DNA of 29,532 nucleotides from UBA10649 sp964391765 (GTDB lineage: Bacteria > Actinomycetota > Actinomycetes > S36-B12), in contig CAYMNG010000017.1 of NCBI GenBank assembly GCA_964391765.1, forward strand, positions 1 to 29,532, read 5' to 3'. The notes below the pieces were generated by a model. The model did not search any database, was not told where the DNA came from, and saw only the letters and a program-made list of their open reading frames with translations. Positions 18,512 to 26,867 of this stretch are shown one piece after another; position 1 is the stretch's first letter; each line of letters starts with the position of its first letter. Both the position numbers and the translations under genes were made by a program.

Positions 18512-20420
18512 CGACCTGCGCTCGATGAGTCCGCAGATCGTCATGATCACCGCGATCATCGTGCTCAGCGAACTGCGCCCGGTCGTGATGACCCGCCTGG
18601 TCGGCAACCCGGTGTCCATCTCGTTGGCGTTCGTCTTCGCCGCGATGTACCTGTGGGGCTTCGCCCCGGCCGCGCTCCTGCTCACGCTGTCGGTCCTGCT
18701 CGCCGAGGTCCTGCAGGGCAAGCCGTGGTGGAAGGTGTTCTTCAACGCCGGCCAGTACACGATCAGCCTGCTGTCCGCGTGGGTCGTCGCGTACGCCGCG
18801 GGCGTGACGTCGAGCCCGACCCAACCGCACCTGGAGATCACGCTCGTCGAGGTCGGCTGGATGATCATCGGCTGGGCCGTCTACCACGTCGTGAACCTCG
18901 CCCTGGTCGCGTCGCTGTCCTCCTCCGACGACGAGACGTGGTGGGAGTCGTTCACCGAGGAATGGGTCTTCTACACCGTCTCCGCGGCCGCCGTGCTCGC
19001 CCTGTCCCCGCTCATCGCCGTCGTCGCCGTCGCCCAGCCACGAAGCTGGACCCTGCTGCCCCTGCTCCTGGTTCCCCTCCTGGCGGTGCAGAAGGCGGCC
19101 GAGATGTCCCGGGAGAACGAGCACCAGGCGCTGCACGAACCGCTGACCGGGCTGCCGAACCGCCTGCTGCTCACCGATCGCATCGAGCAGGCGCTCGCGC
19201 GAAGTTCTCGACAAGACGGTCACGTCACCGTCCTGTTCTTGGACCTCGACCTGTTCAAGGTCGTCAACGACAGCCTGGGCCACGCGGCCGGCGACGCGTT
19301 GCTCATCGACCTCGCCGAGCGCCTGACCGGCGCCCTGCGCCCCGGCGACACCTTGGCCCGGTTCGGCGGCGACGAGTTCGTCATCGTGTGCGAGAACGTC
19401 CCCGAGAACGAGATCGAGCGTCTGGCCGGCCGGATCGCCGCGGTGATGGACCCGCCCTTCACACTGGAGGGACGCGAGGTCAACGTCTCGGCCAGCATCG
19501 GCATCGCCGTGTCCGGCCCGGACGCCGACGCCGACACCCTCCTGCGCGACGCCGACGCCGCGCTGTATCGCGCCAAGGCCGCCGGCCGCAGCCGCGCCGT
19601 GGTGTTCCAGGAGGGGATGCACGACGAGGCCGCGCACCGACTGGACGCCGAGAGCGGTCTGCGCCGGGCGCTGGAGCGCGACGAGCTGTGCCTGTACTTC
19701 CAGCCGGTCGTCTCGCTGCGGACCGGTGAGGTACAGGGGGTCGAGGCGCTGGTCCGGTGGACCCACCCGACCCGGGGGATGCTCGGTCCCATGGAGTTCG
19801 TCGGCGTGGCGGAGGAGACCGGCCTGATCGGCCCGATGGGCTCGTGGGTGCTCGAGCAGGCCGTCCGCCAGGTCGCGCAGTGGCGGCGCGAGCATCCGGA
19901 CCTGGCCGACCTGTGGGTCTCGGTGAACGTCTCCCCGCGGCAGTTGCGCACCGCCGACCTGCTGCACCTGGTCGAGCGGTCGCTGGAGGTCAACGGCCTG
20001 CCGTCGTCGGCACTTCGGCTGGAGCTCACCGAGTCCGCGTTCGTCGAGGCCGGCGGACCGCAGGTCGACGCGATCCTCGCGGTCACCCGGCTGGGCGTGG
20101 CGTTCGCCGTCGACGACTTCGGCACCGGGTACTCCTCACTGGCCTACCTCGCGCGGCTGCCGGTGTCGGTCCTGAAGATCGACCGCAGCTTCGTCAGCCA
20201 ACTCGGCACCGACGACGCGGCCATGGCGATCATCGACGCGATCGTGAGCCTGTCGCGCGCGCTGCATCTCACGGTCGTCGCCGAGGGCATCGAGACGCAG
20301 GAGCAGCTGACGGCCCTGCGCCGGCTCGGCGCCGCGGCCGGCCAGGGCTACCTGTGGACGCCGCCGCTGCCGGCCGAGGACACCCCGGCCTGGCTGACCG
20401 CGTTCGCGCAGCGCTCCTGA
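18396..20420 (+). CDS. Membrane GGDEF-EAL cyclic-di-GMP turnover protein
   Basis: A 674-residue protein with an N-terminal membrane region of about seven hydrophobic segments (roughly residues 10-235; MASE-like sensor, ligand unknown). A diguanylate cyclase domain follows with intact GGDEF at 324-328, then a phosphodiesterase domain with intact EAL at 450-452 (GVEALVRWTHP), NVSPRQLR, LELTES, DDFGTGYSSL, LKIDRSFV and VVAEGIETQEQL. Both active sites retain their signatures, so it could make and degrade cyclic di-GMP; which activity dominates cannot be told. No obvious RXXD inhibitory site sits directly before GGDEF. The ATG at 18396 is 6 nt after GGGGAGG; an upstream in-frame GTG (18369) lacks this. 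The 76-bp repeats lie just upstream. Confidence 0.94.
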   Translation: MATERPSLLRPSRFAIAWHCAVWIGWALIAWSALQLNIDDLRSMSPQIVMITAIIVLSELRPVVMTRLVGNPVSISLAFVFAAMYLWGFAPAALLLTLSVLLAEVLQGKPWWKVFFNAGQYTISLLSAWVVAYAAGVTSSPTQPHLEITLVEVGWMIIGWAVYHVVNLALVASLSSSDDETWWESFTEEWVFYTVSAAAVLALSPLIAVVAVAQPRSWTLLPLLLVPLLAVQKAAEMSRENEHQALHEPLTGLPNRLLLTDRIEQALARSSRQDGHVTVLFLDLDLFKVVNDSLGHAAGDALLIDLAERLTGALRPGDTLARFGGDEFVIVCENVPENEIERLAGRIAAVMDPPFTLEGREVNVSASIGIAVSGPDADADTLLRDADAALYRAKAAGRSRAVVFQEGMHDEAAHRLDAESGLRRALERDELCLYFQPVVSLRTGEVQGVEALVRWTHPTRGMLGPMEFVGVAEETGLIGPMGSWVLEQAVRQVAQWRREHPDLADLWVSVNVSPRQLRTADLLHLVERSLEVNGLPSSALRLELTESAFVEAGGPQVDAILAVTRLGVAFAVDDFGTGYSSLAYLARLPVSVLKIDRSFVSQLGTDDAAMAIIDAIVSLSRALHLTVVAEGIETQEQLTALRRLGAAAGQGYLWTPPLPAEDTPAWLTAFAQRS

Positions 20421-20454
20421 CCCGCCCCCGACCAGATCCTGCGAGGATTGCCCG

Positions 20455-21147
20455 ATGCCCGACGACCTGGCGGAGCGCGCGCGCCCGATCTTCGCCCCGC
20501 ACCGGGTCGGCCGGCCCGGGCGTGGAGCCGGGTACTGGCCGCTGTGGGTCCTGGCCCAGGGCACGCGGGTGCACTGGCACATCCGGGTGACCGGCGTCGA
20601 GCACATCGCGGCCGGCCCGGCGATCCTCGCCGGGAACCACCTGCGGGCGGTCGATCCGGTGCTCCTGGGAGTCGCACTGCGTCGCCGACTGGTGTTCATC
20701 GCCAAGGCCGAGGCGCTCACCGGGGTTGCCGGCGTCGTCCTGCGCGGCACCGGACAGGTCCCGTTGATCCGCGGCGACGTCGCCGCGACGAGTTGGGCCC
20801 TGGACGCCTGCGGTGCCGCGTTGCGCGCCGGCCGAATCGTCGGCATCTATCCCGAGGCCACGCGCTCCCCCGACGGTCGGTCGCTGCACCGCCTGCACGA
20901 GCGCATCCTCGCGCCGCTCGTCGTGGACAACCCGGACGTCCCCGTCCACGCGGTCGCCGTCGGATACCGGCCACCGCGCCGCGGCCGCGTCCGGGTCGAC
21001 CTGCGCTTCTCCCCCGCCCTCGAGGTCGGGGGCACCGCGGCACAGATCACCGCGACCGTGCGCGACGCGCTGCTCGACCTCGGGGGCATGCCGTACGTCG
21101 ATCGATCCGGTGCGGCGGTCAAGGCGGCCCGGTCGAGGTACCGGTGA
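20455..21147 (+). CDS. PlsC-like 1-acylglycerol-3-phosphate acyltransferase
   Basis: A 230-residue lysophospholipid acyltransferase-family protein, expected at the membrane to acylate lysophosphatidate or a related lipid. Seen: the catalytic NHLRAVD (NHX4D, residues 61-67), VFIAKAEAL, LIRGD, and the substrate motif YPEATRSPDG at 132-141, where the common EGTR is EATR. No strong transmembrane helix is present. The ATG at 20455 follows GAGGA at 20443-20447, 34 bp after the GGDEF-EAL gene. It is 19 bp before the GluQRS-like gene, with which it probably shares a transcript. Confidence 0.9.
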   Translation: MPDDLAERARPIFAPHRVGRPGRGAGYWPLWVLAQGTRVHWHIRVTGVEHIAAGPAILAGNHLRAVDPVLLGVALRRRLVFIAKAEALTGVAGVVLRGTGQVPLIRGDVAATSWALDACGAALRAGRIVGIYPEATRSPDGRSLHRLHERILAPLVVDNPDVPVHAVAVGYRPPRRGRVRVDLRFSPALEVGGTAAQITATVRDALLDLGGMPYVDRSGAAVKAARSRYR

Positions 21148-21166
21148 GGGCCGCGGTGACCCCTTC

Positions 21167-22024
21167 GTGATCACCCGGTTCGCGCCGACGCCGAGCGGCT
21201 TCCTGCACGAGGGCAATGCGGCGAACGCGCTGTTGGTGTCGTGGCTGGCCGCCCGGCACGACGGTCGGGTCGCACTGCGCATCGACGACGCGGACGCCGC
21301 CCGCAGCCGCCCGGAGTACGTCCAGGACGTGTTCGACGTCCTGACGTGGCTGGGCGTCACCTGGCACACCGGTCCACGCGACCGCGACGACTTCGCCGCG
21401 CACTGGGCGGCCGCACAGCGGCTGACGCGCTATCGGACCGTACTCGCCGACGCGGTCGCGGCGGGCCTGCCCGCCTACGCCTGCTCGTGCTCGCGCACGA
21501 CCCAACGCGGCCCGGCGGTCGGCGGGTGCGCCGGCGGCTGCGCGGCCGCCGACCGTGCGTGGGTCGCCGGATCGACGTCGCTGCGGCTGGTCGTCCCGCC
21601 GGGCACCGTGATCGAACTCGAGCCGGGCACCGCGCCGGTCGCGCTCGCCGACGAACTCGGTGACTTCGTCATCTGGCGCCGCGACGACCTGCCGGCGTAC
21701 CAGTTCGCCAGCGTCGTCGACGACGCCGACCTCCAGGTGACCGACATCGTCCGCGGCGTGGACCTGCGGGCCTCGTCCGCGGCCCAGCGGTTCCTCGCCG
21801 CGGCCCTCGACCTGCCCGGCTTCGAGCAGGTCAGGTTCTGGCACCACGATCTCCTGCCCGCGGCCGACGGGACGAAGCTGTCCAAGTCCCAGCACGGCCG
21901 GGGCCACCGGCTGGACCGCTCGGCGCGGTCGCGGGCCGCGGTCGAGGCCGCCGCGACGGCCCTCGGCGCCCCGATCGGGATCCGCCCCCCGGGGCGGACC
22001 GCCTCGGTCGGGGCGACCGGCTAG
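21167..22024 (+). CDS. GluQRS-like class I synthetase core (no anticodon domain)
   Basis: A 285-residue paralogue of the catalytic half of glutamyl-tRNA synthetase. Characterised relatives (GluQRS/YadB) attach glutamate to queuosine in tRNA-Asp rather than charging tRNA. Seen: RFAPTPSGFLHEGN with HIGH-equivalent HEGN at 14-17, RIDDADAARSRPEY, a CSC...CAGGC cluster that matches the GluQRS zinc site, YQFASVVDDADLQVTDIVRG, and KLSKS for KMSKS. The anticodon-binding domain is absent. The GTG at 21167 begins the conserved core; a longer frame upstream overlaps the acyltransferase gene and is rejected. Whether the host has queuosine is unknown; if not, the substrate must differ. Confidence 0.87.
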   Translation: MITRFAPTPSGFLHEGNAANALLVSWLAARHDGRVALRIDDADAARSRPEYVQDVFDVLTWLGVTWHTGPRDRDDFAAHWAAAQRLTRYRTVLADAVAAGLPAYACSCSRTTQRGPAVGGCAGGCAAADRAWVAGSTSLRLVVPPGTVIELEPGTAPVALADELGDFVIWRRDDLPAYQFASVVDDADLQVTDIVRGVDLRASSAAQRFLAAALDLPGFEQVRFWHHDLLPAADGTKLSKSQHGRGHRLDRSARSRAAVEAAATALGAPIGIRPPGRTASVGATG

Positions 22025-22027
22025 GTT
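22022..22027 (+). promoter_or_regulatory. -10 box, leaderless start of membrane protein
   Basis: TAGGTT overlapping the GluQRS-like stop codon, followed by 7 nt and then the GTG at 22035. Confidence 0.5.
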
Positions 22028-22034
22028 CCCGGGC

Positions 22035-23576
22035 GTGACCGACGACCTCGCCGAGCCGGCGCCGCGAACCGACCGCTGGCTCATCGCCGGCTGGATCGCG
22101 GCGATCTCGGTCGCGCTCGCCGGCACGATCCACGACACCGACCCGTACTGGCAGATCCGCGCGGGCCTGGAGAATCTCGACGGGATCGCGTTGGCGCGGC
22201 CGGACTCGTGGAGCTGGGCGCCGGTCGACGGGCTCTTCCTGCCGAACTCCCCCGCCTGGAACCTGGTGCTGGCGATCGCGTGGCGCGGTGCGTCCTGGTG
22301 GGGCCTGTATCTGGTGACGGTCGCGACCATCGGCGCGAGTCTCGCGCTGATCGCCGTCCTGGCCCGCCGGGTCGGTGCGCGTCGCGTGCCGAGCGTGGTC
22401 GCGATCCTGCTGACGTGCGCGGCGGTCCTGCCGGTGTTCTCACCGCGCGCGGCCCTGCCCGCGCAGGCGCTGGTCCTGGCGGCGATCGCGTTCGCCCATA
22501 CGTGGTCCGCGCGTCGGCACCGCCCGGCGGTGCCCGTGGACGCCGCGGTGGTCCTCGCCGTGGGCTTCGCGTTCTCCGCGCTCGGCAACTGGATCCACCT
22601 GTCCTGGTCGACGCTCGCCGTCGCGACGGCCGCCGCGTGGGCGGCGCTGTGGCTGCTCGTGCCGGGGACCGGGCCGCGCGGGCGGCGGATCGCGCTGGTC
22701 GTCGCCGGCACGGCCGGCCTGGGCCTGGGGGTGCTGGCCGGCCCGTACGGCCTGGGCGTGGTCGCCCAGTCTCGGGTCGTCGTCGAGGCCTGTCGTGGCC
22801 TGATCCTCGAATGGACGAGCCCGTTCGATCCGGCGGTCGAGTGGTACTGGGCGCTCGCGGCTCTCGCCGCGGTGCTAGTGACAGTCCTCGCCGCCCACCG
22901 GTCGATCGGCCGACTGCGCCGTCGCCCGCCGGACCCACGGGCACCGCTCGTCGTCGCGCTGACCGTCTCGGCCGCCCCGTTCGTGGTCGGCGGTCTGCTC
23001 TACATCCGGTTCGTGCTGGTCGCGCTCATCCTCCTCGCCCCGGTCACGGCGCTGACGCTGACCGCGGGGGTCGATCGCCTGCACCGGCGGGTCGCCGATC
23101 CCCCGGCGAGCGCGGGCTACCTGCGCCGCCGGCTGCCGGAGTGGACGAGCGACGGTTTCTGGCGGGTGATCGTGTGGGCGGTCCTCGCGGTCCTCGCCCC
23201 GCTGGCGCTGTTCGCCGGCTCGCGGCACGCCCAGCCGGCGACGGCCGCGGTCAACGAACTGCTGCCGAGCGGCTGTCGGGAGTTCGGCACCTCGCCGGAG
23301 GCCGCGTCGATCATCCTCACCCGACCCGACGTCCCGGTGTGGTTCGACGCTCGAGCGGACTACTGGGGTAGGGCTCGCAACGTGCTCGCGAACAACTACC
23401 TCTACGACCTGAACCAGTCCACCCTCGTCCCGCCGGGGACTACGTGCGTCGTCCTCAGCGACGCGAGCGGCGACCCGGGCATCGCGCGGCTCACCGCCGC
23501 GTTGGACGCCGATCCGGCCTGGCACCGGGTACCCGGCACCGTCAACGCGAACCTGTGGCTGCCGGCCGGTCCGTGA
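22035..23576 (+). CDS. Polytopic membrane protein, possible GT-C glycosyltransferase
   Basis: A 513-residue protein with about ten hydrophobic helices and a hydrophilic C-terminal domain of about 110 residues (from CREFGTSPEA onward) that would face outside. An acidic first loop HDTDPYWQIRAG follows the first helix, as in GT-C fold transferases that use polyprenyl-phosphate sugars. Later segments include SPRAALPAQALVLA and YIRFVLVALILLAP. No family can be named with confidence. It resembles actinobacterial proteins annotated only as glycosyltransferase-like or hypothetical. It has its own leaderless promoter. Confidence 0.8.
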   Translation: MTDDLAEPAPRTDRWLIAGWIAAISVALAGTIHDTDPYWQIRAGLENLDGIALARPDSWSWAPVDGLFLPNSPAWNLVLAIAWRGASWWGLYLVTVATIGASLALIAVLARRVGARRVPSVVAILLTCAAVLPVFSPRAALPAQALVLAAIAFAHTWSARRHRPAVPVDAAVVLAVGFAFSALGNWIHLSWSTLAVATAAAWAALWLLVPGTGPRGRRIALVVAGTAGLGLGVLAGPYGLGVVAQSRVVVEACRGLILEWTSPFDPAVEWYWALAALAAVLVTVLAAHRSIGRLRRRPPDPRAPLVVALTVSAAPFVVGGLLYIRFVLVALILLAPVTALTLTAGVDRLHRRVADPPASAGYLRRRLPEWTSDGFWRVIVWAVLAVLAPLALFAGSRHAQPATAAVNELLPSGCREFGTSPEAASIILTRPDVPVWFDARADYWGRARNVLANNYLYDLNQSTLVPPGTTCVVLSDASGDPGIARLTAALDADPAWHRVPGTVNANLWLPAGP

Positions 23577-23581
23577 TCGCC

Positions 23582-23587
23582 TACCGT
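23582..23587 (+). promoter_or_regulatory. -10 box, leaderless start of DUF885 gene
   Basis: TACCGT followed by 8 nt and then the ATG at 23596. It lies just after the stop of the membrane-protein gene. Confidence 0.45.
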
Positions 23588-23595
23588 TCGGCTCC

Positions 23596-25257
23596 ATGAC
23601 GATCGACCGACTCGCCCAACGCCGCCTCGACCAGATCCTCGGCGCGGACCCGCTCGAGGCGACCCTCATCGGGTACCGCGAGTACGACCGACACCTGGCC
23701 GACCTGTCCGCCGCGGCCGAACGCGATCGTGCCGTCGACCGGATCGCGCTGCGCAGCGAACTGCTCGCCCTCGACGTCGCCGACCTGACCGACCAGGAGG
23801 CGCTGACCCGGGAGGTCCTGCTCGCCAACCTCGACCAAGCCGACGACGCCGACGCCGCGCAGATGGTGCAGTTCACCGTCGCGGCGTTCCCGGTCAGCCC
23901 GTCGTCGATGCTGCTGGCATACCTGCGCATGGTCGTCGCGACCGACGACCGGCAGGCGCAGGACTACCTCGCGCGGCTCGGCGAGGTCCCCCGCTACCTC
24001 GCCCAAGCACGCGAACGACTGGCCGAGGGACGGACGGCCGGGCTGACGCCGGTTGCGCACCTCGTGCGGATGGCCGTCGACCAGATCGATCGCTTCCTCA
24101 CCGCGCCGGCCGACGCGCTGCGGATCGCCCTCCCCGCGGACTGGGCCGATACCGCCGCGTGGGAGAGCGCGTTCACCGATGTGCTGGCCCGCGACGTCGT
24201 TCCCGCATTCACGGCGTACCGCGCGGCACTGGTCGACGAGGCGTTGCCCACCGCGCGCCCCGACGATCGCTGCGGGCTGGCCCACCTGCCCGACGGCGCC
24301 GAGCGCTACCGACGCCTCGCCCGCCTGCACACCACGACCGAGCGGACGCCGGCGGAACTGCACGAGCTCGGGGTCGACCTGGTCGCCGGGATCCACGCGG
24401 AGTTCGCCGTACTCGGCGAACGCGTCCTCGGCACCGGGGATCTGCCCGAGATCTTCGCCCGACTGCACGAGGATCCGTCGTTGCGGTGGCAGCGTTCGGA
24501 GCAGATCCTCGACGCGGCCGAGGCGACCGTTCGCCGCGCCGAGGCCGTCGCCCCGAACTGGTTCGGCCGGCTGCCGCGGGCGGTGTGCGCGCTCGCCGCG
24601 ATCCCCGAACTCGAGGCCGACGGCGCGCCGGCCGCGTACTACATGCAGCCGGCCCTCGACGGTTCGCGGCCGGGCACCTACTACTCGAACGTCACCGACC
24701 CGGCCCAGCGCACGTCCTTCGACCTGGAGTCGGTGGCGTTCCACGAGGCCGTGCCCGGCCACCACCTGCAGATCTCGCTGGCGCTGGAGCTCCCCGACCT
24801 GCCGATGATCCGACGGCTGTCGATGTTCAACGCCTACGTCGAGGGGTGGGGCCTGTACGCCGAGCGCCTCGCCGACGAGATGGGCCTGTACTCCGACGAC
24901 CTGCAGCGGTTGGGGATGCTGTCGGCCGACGCCTGGCGTGCCGCCCGGCTCGTCGTCGACACCGGGATCCACGCCTTCGGCTGGAGCCGCCAGCAGGCGG
25001 TCGACTACCTCGGCGCGAACACCCCCGTCGCGCCGATCGAGGTCCAGGCCGAGATCGACCGCTACATCGCCTATCCCGGGCAGGCGCTGTCGTACATGAC
25101 CGGCCGCCTGGACCTGCTCGCGCAGCGTGACAAGCTCCGGGCCGCGCTCGGGCGGTCGTTCGACATCCGCGAGTTCCACGACGTCGTCCTCGGCTCGGGC
25201 GCGCTGCCGCTGTCCGTGCTCGACGCCCATGTCGACCGGTGGCTCGCGGCCCGCTGA
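23596..25257 (+). CDS. DUF885-family metallopeptidase-like protein
   Basis: A 553-residue mostly helical protein of the DUF885 family, thought to be zinc metallopeptidases. Seen: the motif FHEAVPGHHLQ with His383, Glu384, His389 and His390; NAYVEGWGLYAERLADEMG, whose Glu is a likely third zinc ligand; DTGIHAFGWSRQQAVDYL; and YPGQALSYMTG near the C-terminus. No signal peptide is present, so it should be cytoplasmic. The peptide substrate is unknown. The ATG is chosen from the leaderless box. It is convergent with the desaturase gene, with a small hairpin between them. Confidence 0.9.
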   Translation: MTIDRLAQRRLDQILGADPLEATLIGYREYDRHLADLSAAAERDRAVDRIALRSELLALDVADLTDQEALTREVLLANLDQADDADAAQMVQFTVAAFPVSPSSMLLAYLRMVVATDDRQAQDYLARLGEVPRYLAQARERLAEGRTAGLTPVAHLVRMAVDQIDRFLTAPADALRIALPADWADTAAWESAFTDVLARDVVPAFTAYRAALVDEALPTARPDDRCGLAHLPDGAERYRRLARLHTTTERTPAELHELGVDLVAGIHAEFAVLGERVLGTGDLPEIFARLHEDPSLRWQRSEQILDAAEATVRRAEAVAPNWFGRLPRAVCALAAIPELEADGAPAAYYMQPALDGSRPGTYYSNVTDPAQRTSFDLESVAFHEAVPGHHLQISLALELPDLPMIRRLSMFNAYVEGWGLYAERLADEMGLYSDDLQRLGMLSADAWRAARLVVDTGIHAFGWSRQQAVDYLGANTPVAPIEVQAEIDRYIAYPGQALSYMTGRLDLLAQRDKLRAALGRSFDIREFHDVVLGSGALPLSVLDAHVDRWLAAR

Positions 25258-25281
25258 TCGGATCCGCCGGCGATCGAACCC

Positions 25282-25300
25282 GTCCGGACCCCGCCCGGAC
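25282..25300. terminator. Hairpin between convergent DUF885 and desaturase genes
   Basis: Stem GTCCGG/CCGGAC around a 7-nt loop, no T-run on either strand. It is placed where a bidirectional terminator would be expected but is short, and is unrelated to the 61-bp palindromes. Confidence 0.3.
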
Positions 25301-25301
25301 C

Positions 25302-26255
25302 TCAGCCCCGCTCGGCCAGGCGCGCCCGCAGTGCCGCGCGCTTGTCCTCGAACCGGCTGGCCTGGGCGTCGAGGTCGTCGAGGTAGGCCGCGAGGTCGTC
25401 GCGCACCCGCTCGCCGGCCGGGCCGAAGTCGTTGCGGTCGAACACCCGCCAGCGACGCAGGACCGGCAGGACGACGTCGTCGCGGTGCAGGCGCAGGTCG
25501 TAGATCCCGGCGACCGCGATCGCGACCGCCTTCCGCGCGAACCCGTCGATCCCGTGGCCGGGCATCGCGAAGTCCCGGATCGAGGCATCGACCGCGATCA
25601 GGGCCTGATCCGGGGCGAGGTCGAACGCGGCCTCGATCACGTTGCGGTAGAAGAGCATGTGCAGGTTCTCGTCGAGTGCGATGCGGGCCATCAACTGCTC
25701 GGCGATCGGATCACCGGTCGCTGCCCCGGTGTTGCGGTGCGACACCCGCGTGGCCAGTTCCTGGAACGAGACGTACGACAGCCCGGCCAGCAGGCCGGGA
25801 TTGATCGCGGTGAAGCCCGCCTGCATGTGCGCCATCCGGGCGTCCTCGAGCGCGCGCGGATCCACCGCGCGGGTCGTCAGCAGCAGGTCGCGGATCGCGA
25901 TCGCGTGCCGGCCCTCCTCCGCGGTCCACCGGCCCAGCCACGCCCCCCAGGCACCGCCGCGTCCGACGTTCGTCGCGATCGCCGTGTGGTAGCTGGGCAG
26001 GTTGTCCTCGGTCAGCAGGTTGACGATCAGGCTCGTCCGCGCCGCGTCGTCGAACCGCTGCTCGGCGTCCGTCCACACCCGCCCGGCCAGCGGTCCGTCG
26101 AAGTCCGTGCCCTGGCTCCACGGCACGTACTCGTGCGGGTACCAGTCGCGCGCGGTCCCCAGGTGTCGGGCGAGTTCGCGTTCGGCGACCGGTTCGAGTT
26201 CGCGCGCGAGGACGTCGTCGGGAATCTCGGGGGCCGATGGCGAGGGTGCGGTCAC
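25302..26255 (-). CDS. Soluble acyl-ACP desaturase (DesA-type, di-iron)
   Basis: A 317-residue ferritin-like enzyme that would insert a double bond into acyl-ACP using a di-iron site and O2. All six ligands of the plant/mycobacterial family can be matched: Glu83 (LLTEDNLPSYH), Glu114 and His117 (TAEEGRHA), Glu166 (SFQELATR), and Glu196 and His199 (DENLH). RDWYPHEYVPWSQGTDF is the N-terminal family signature. It resembles the M. tuberculosis DesA1/DesA2 group. The GTG at 26255 is 6 nt after CAGGGT, a one-base variant of the leaderless boxes elsewhere. A ferredoxin/reductase partner is not in the window. Confidence 0.92.
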   Translation of the reverse strand: MTAPSPSAPEIPDDVLARELEPVAERELARHLGTARDWYPHEYVPWSQGTDFDGPLAGRVWTDAEQRFDDAARTSLIVNLLTEDNLPSYHTAIATNVGRGGAWGAWLGRWTAEEGRHAIAIRDLLLTTRAVDPRALEDARMAHMQAGFTAINPGLLAGLSYVSFQELATRVSHRNTGAATGDPIAEQLMARIALDENLHMLFYRNVIEAAFDLAPDQALIAVDASIRDFAMPGHGIDGFARKAVAIAVAGIYDLRLHRDDVVLPVLRRWRVFDRNDFGPAGERVRDDLAAYLDDLDAQASRFEDKRAALRARLAERG

Positions 26256-26357
26256 CGGGTAACCCTGTCACGCCCGGGATCCGCGCGGCCGCGGGACGGA
26301 CCGATGTCAAGGCCCTTCGGCCCGCACGACGACGACCGAATCCGCCCGGGCGCGCGT

Positions 26358-26363
26358 TAGTGT
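26358..26363 (+). promoter_or_regulatory. -10 box of acidic protein/enoyl-CoA hydratase operon
   Basis: TAGTGT, about 30 nt before the ATG at 26394. The resulting short leader contains GGAGG at 26383-26387. Confidence 0.45.
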
Positions 26364-26393
26364 TGTGGGGACGACCAGGTGCGGAGGTGCGCG

Positions 26394-26867
26394 ATGAACG
26401 ATCAGGTGCTGCGATCCGCCGATCCCGGCGAGGTCGCCCGGGCCGACGGCTTCGACACGGTCGGCGACACCGCCGACCAGGCCGACCGCCTGCAGATGAT
26501 CATGGAGGCCGAGGCGACGCACAACGCGCTCAACGGCGGCGGCGGCACCGGCGAGCTGGATCTGCCGTACCCGCTGGAGGACCTCGAGGACGTCTTGTCG
26601 ATGGAGGACGCCGAGGACGCCAGCGACGATCCGATGCACGCCGGTGGCCTCACGCCGCGACCGTGGATCACCGCCGAGCAGGCCGCGATGCATGTCGTCG
26701 ACCTCGACGACCCCGACGACGTGGCGTACCTCGACGACGAGACCGACGAGGAGCGCGCCGATCCCTTCCATGACCAGTACGAGGGTCCGGCGACGGACCT
26801 GACCCCGGAGGACCAGACGCTCATCGGTATCGACCCGTACGACGAGCCGACCGCCCGCCGTGGCTGA
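26394..26867 (+). CDS. Acidic protein of unknown function, coupled to enoyl-CoA hydratase
   Basis: A 157-residue, strongly acidic protein that I do not recognise. It contains runs such as PLEDLEDVLSMEDAEDASDD and VVDLDDPDDVAYLDDETDEERAD, a GGGG hinge near residue 50 and a C-terminal DLTPEDQTLIGIDPYDEPTARRG. It has no cysteine, signal peptide or membrane segment and is probably largely disordered. The ATG follows GGAGG with a 6-nt spacer. The last 8 nt overlap the start of the enoyl-CoA hydratase gene, so the two are translationally coupled. Codon bias is like the neighbours, supporting a real gene. Confidence 0.8.
   Translation: MNDQVLRSADPGEVARADGFDTVGDTADQADRLQMIMEAEATHNALNGGGGTGELDLPYPLEDLEDVLSMEDAEDASDDPMHAGGLTPRPWITAEQAAMHVVDLDDPDDVAYLDDETDEERADPFHDQYEGPATDLTPEDQTLIGIDPYDEPTARRG

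Noticed and set aside
18345..19967. 540-codon minus-strand frame opposite the GGDEF-EAL gene
   Set aside because: It is low-complexity shadow sequence opposite intact GGDEF and EAL signatures.
23581..25230. 549-codon minus-strand frame opposite DUF885
   Set aside because: It has shadow composition; the plus strand carries the HEAVPGHH motif and a promoter.
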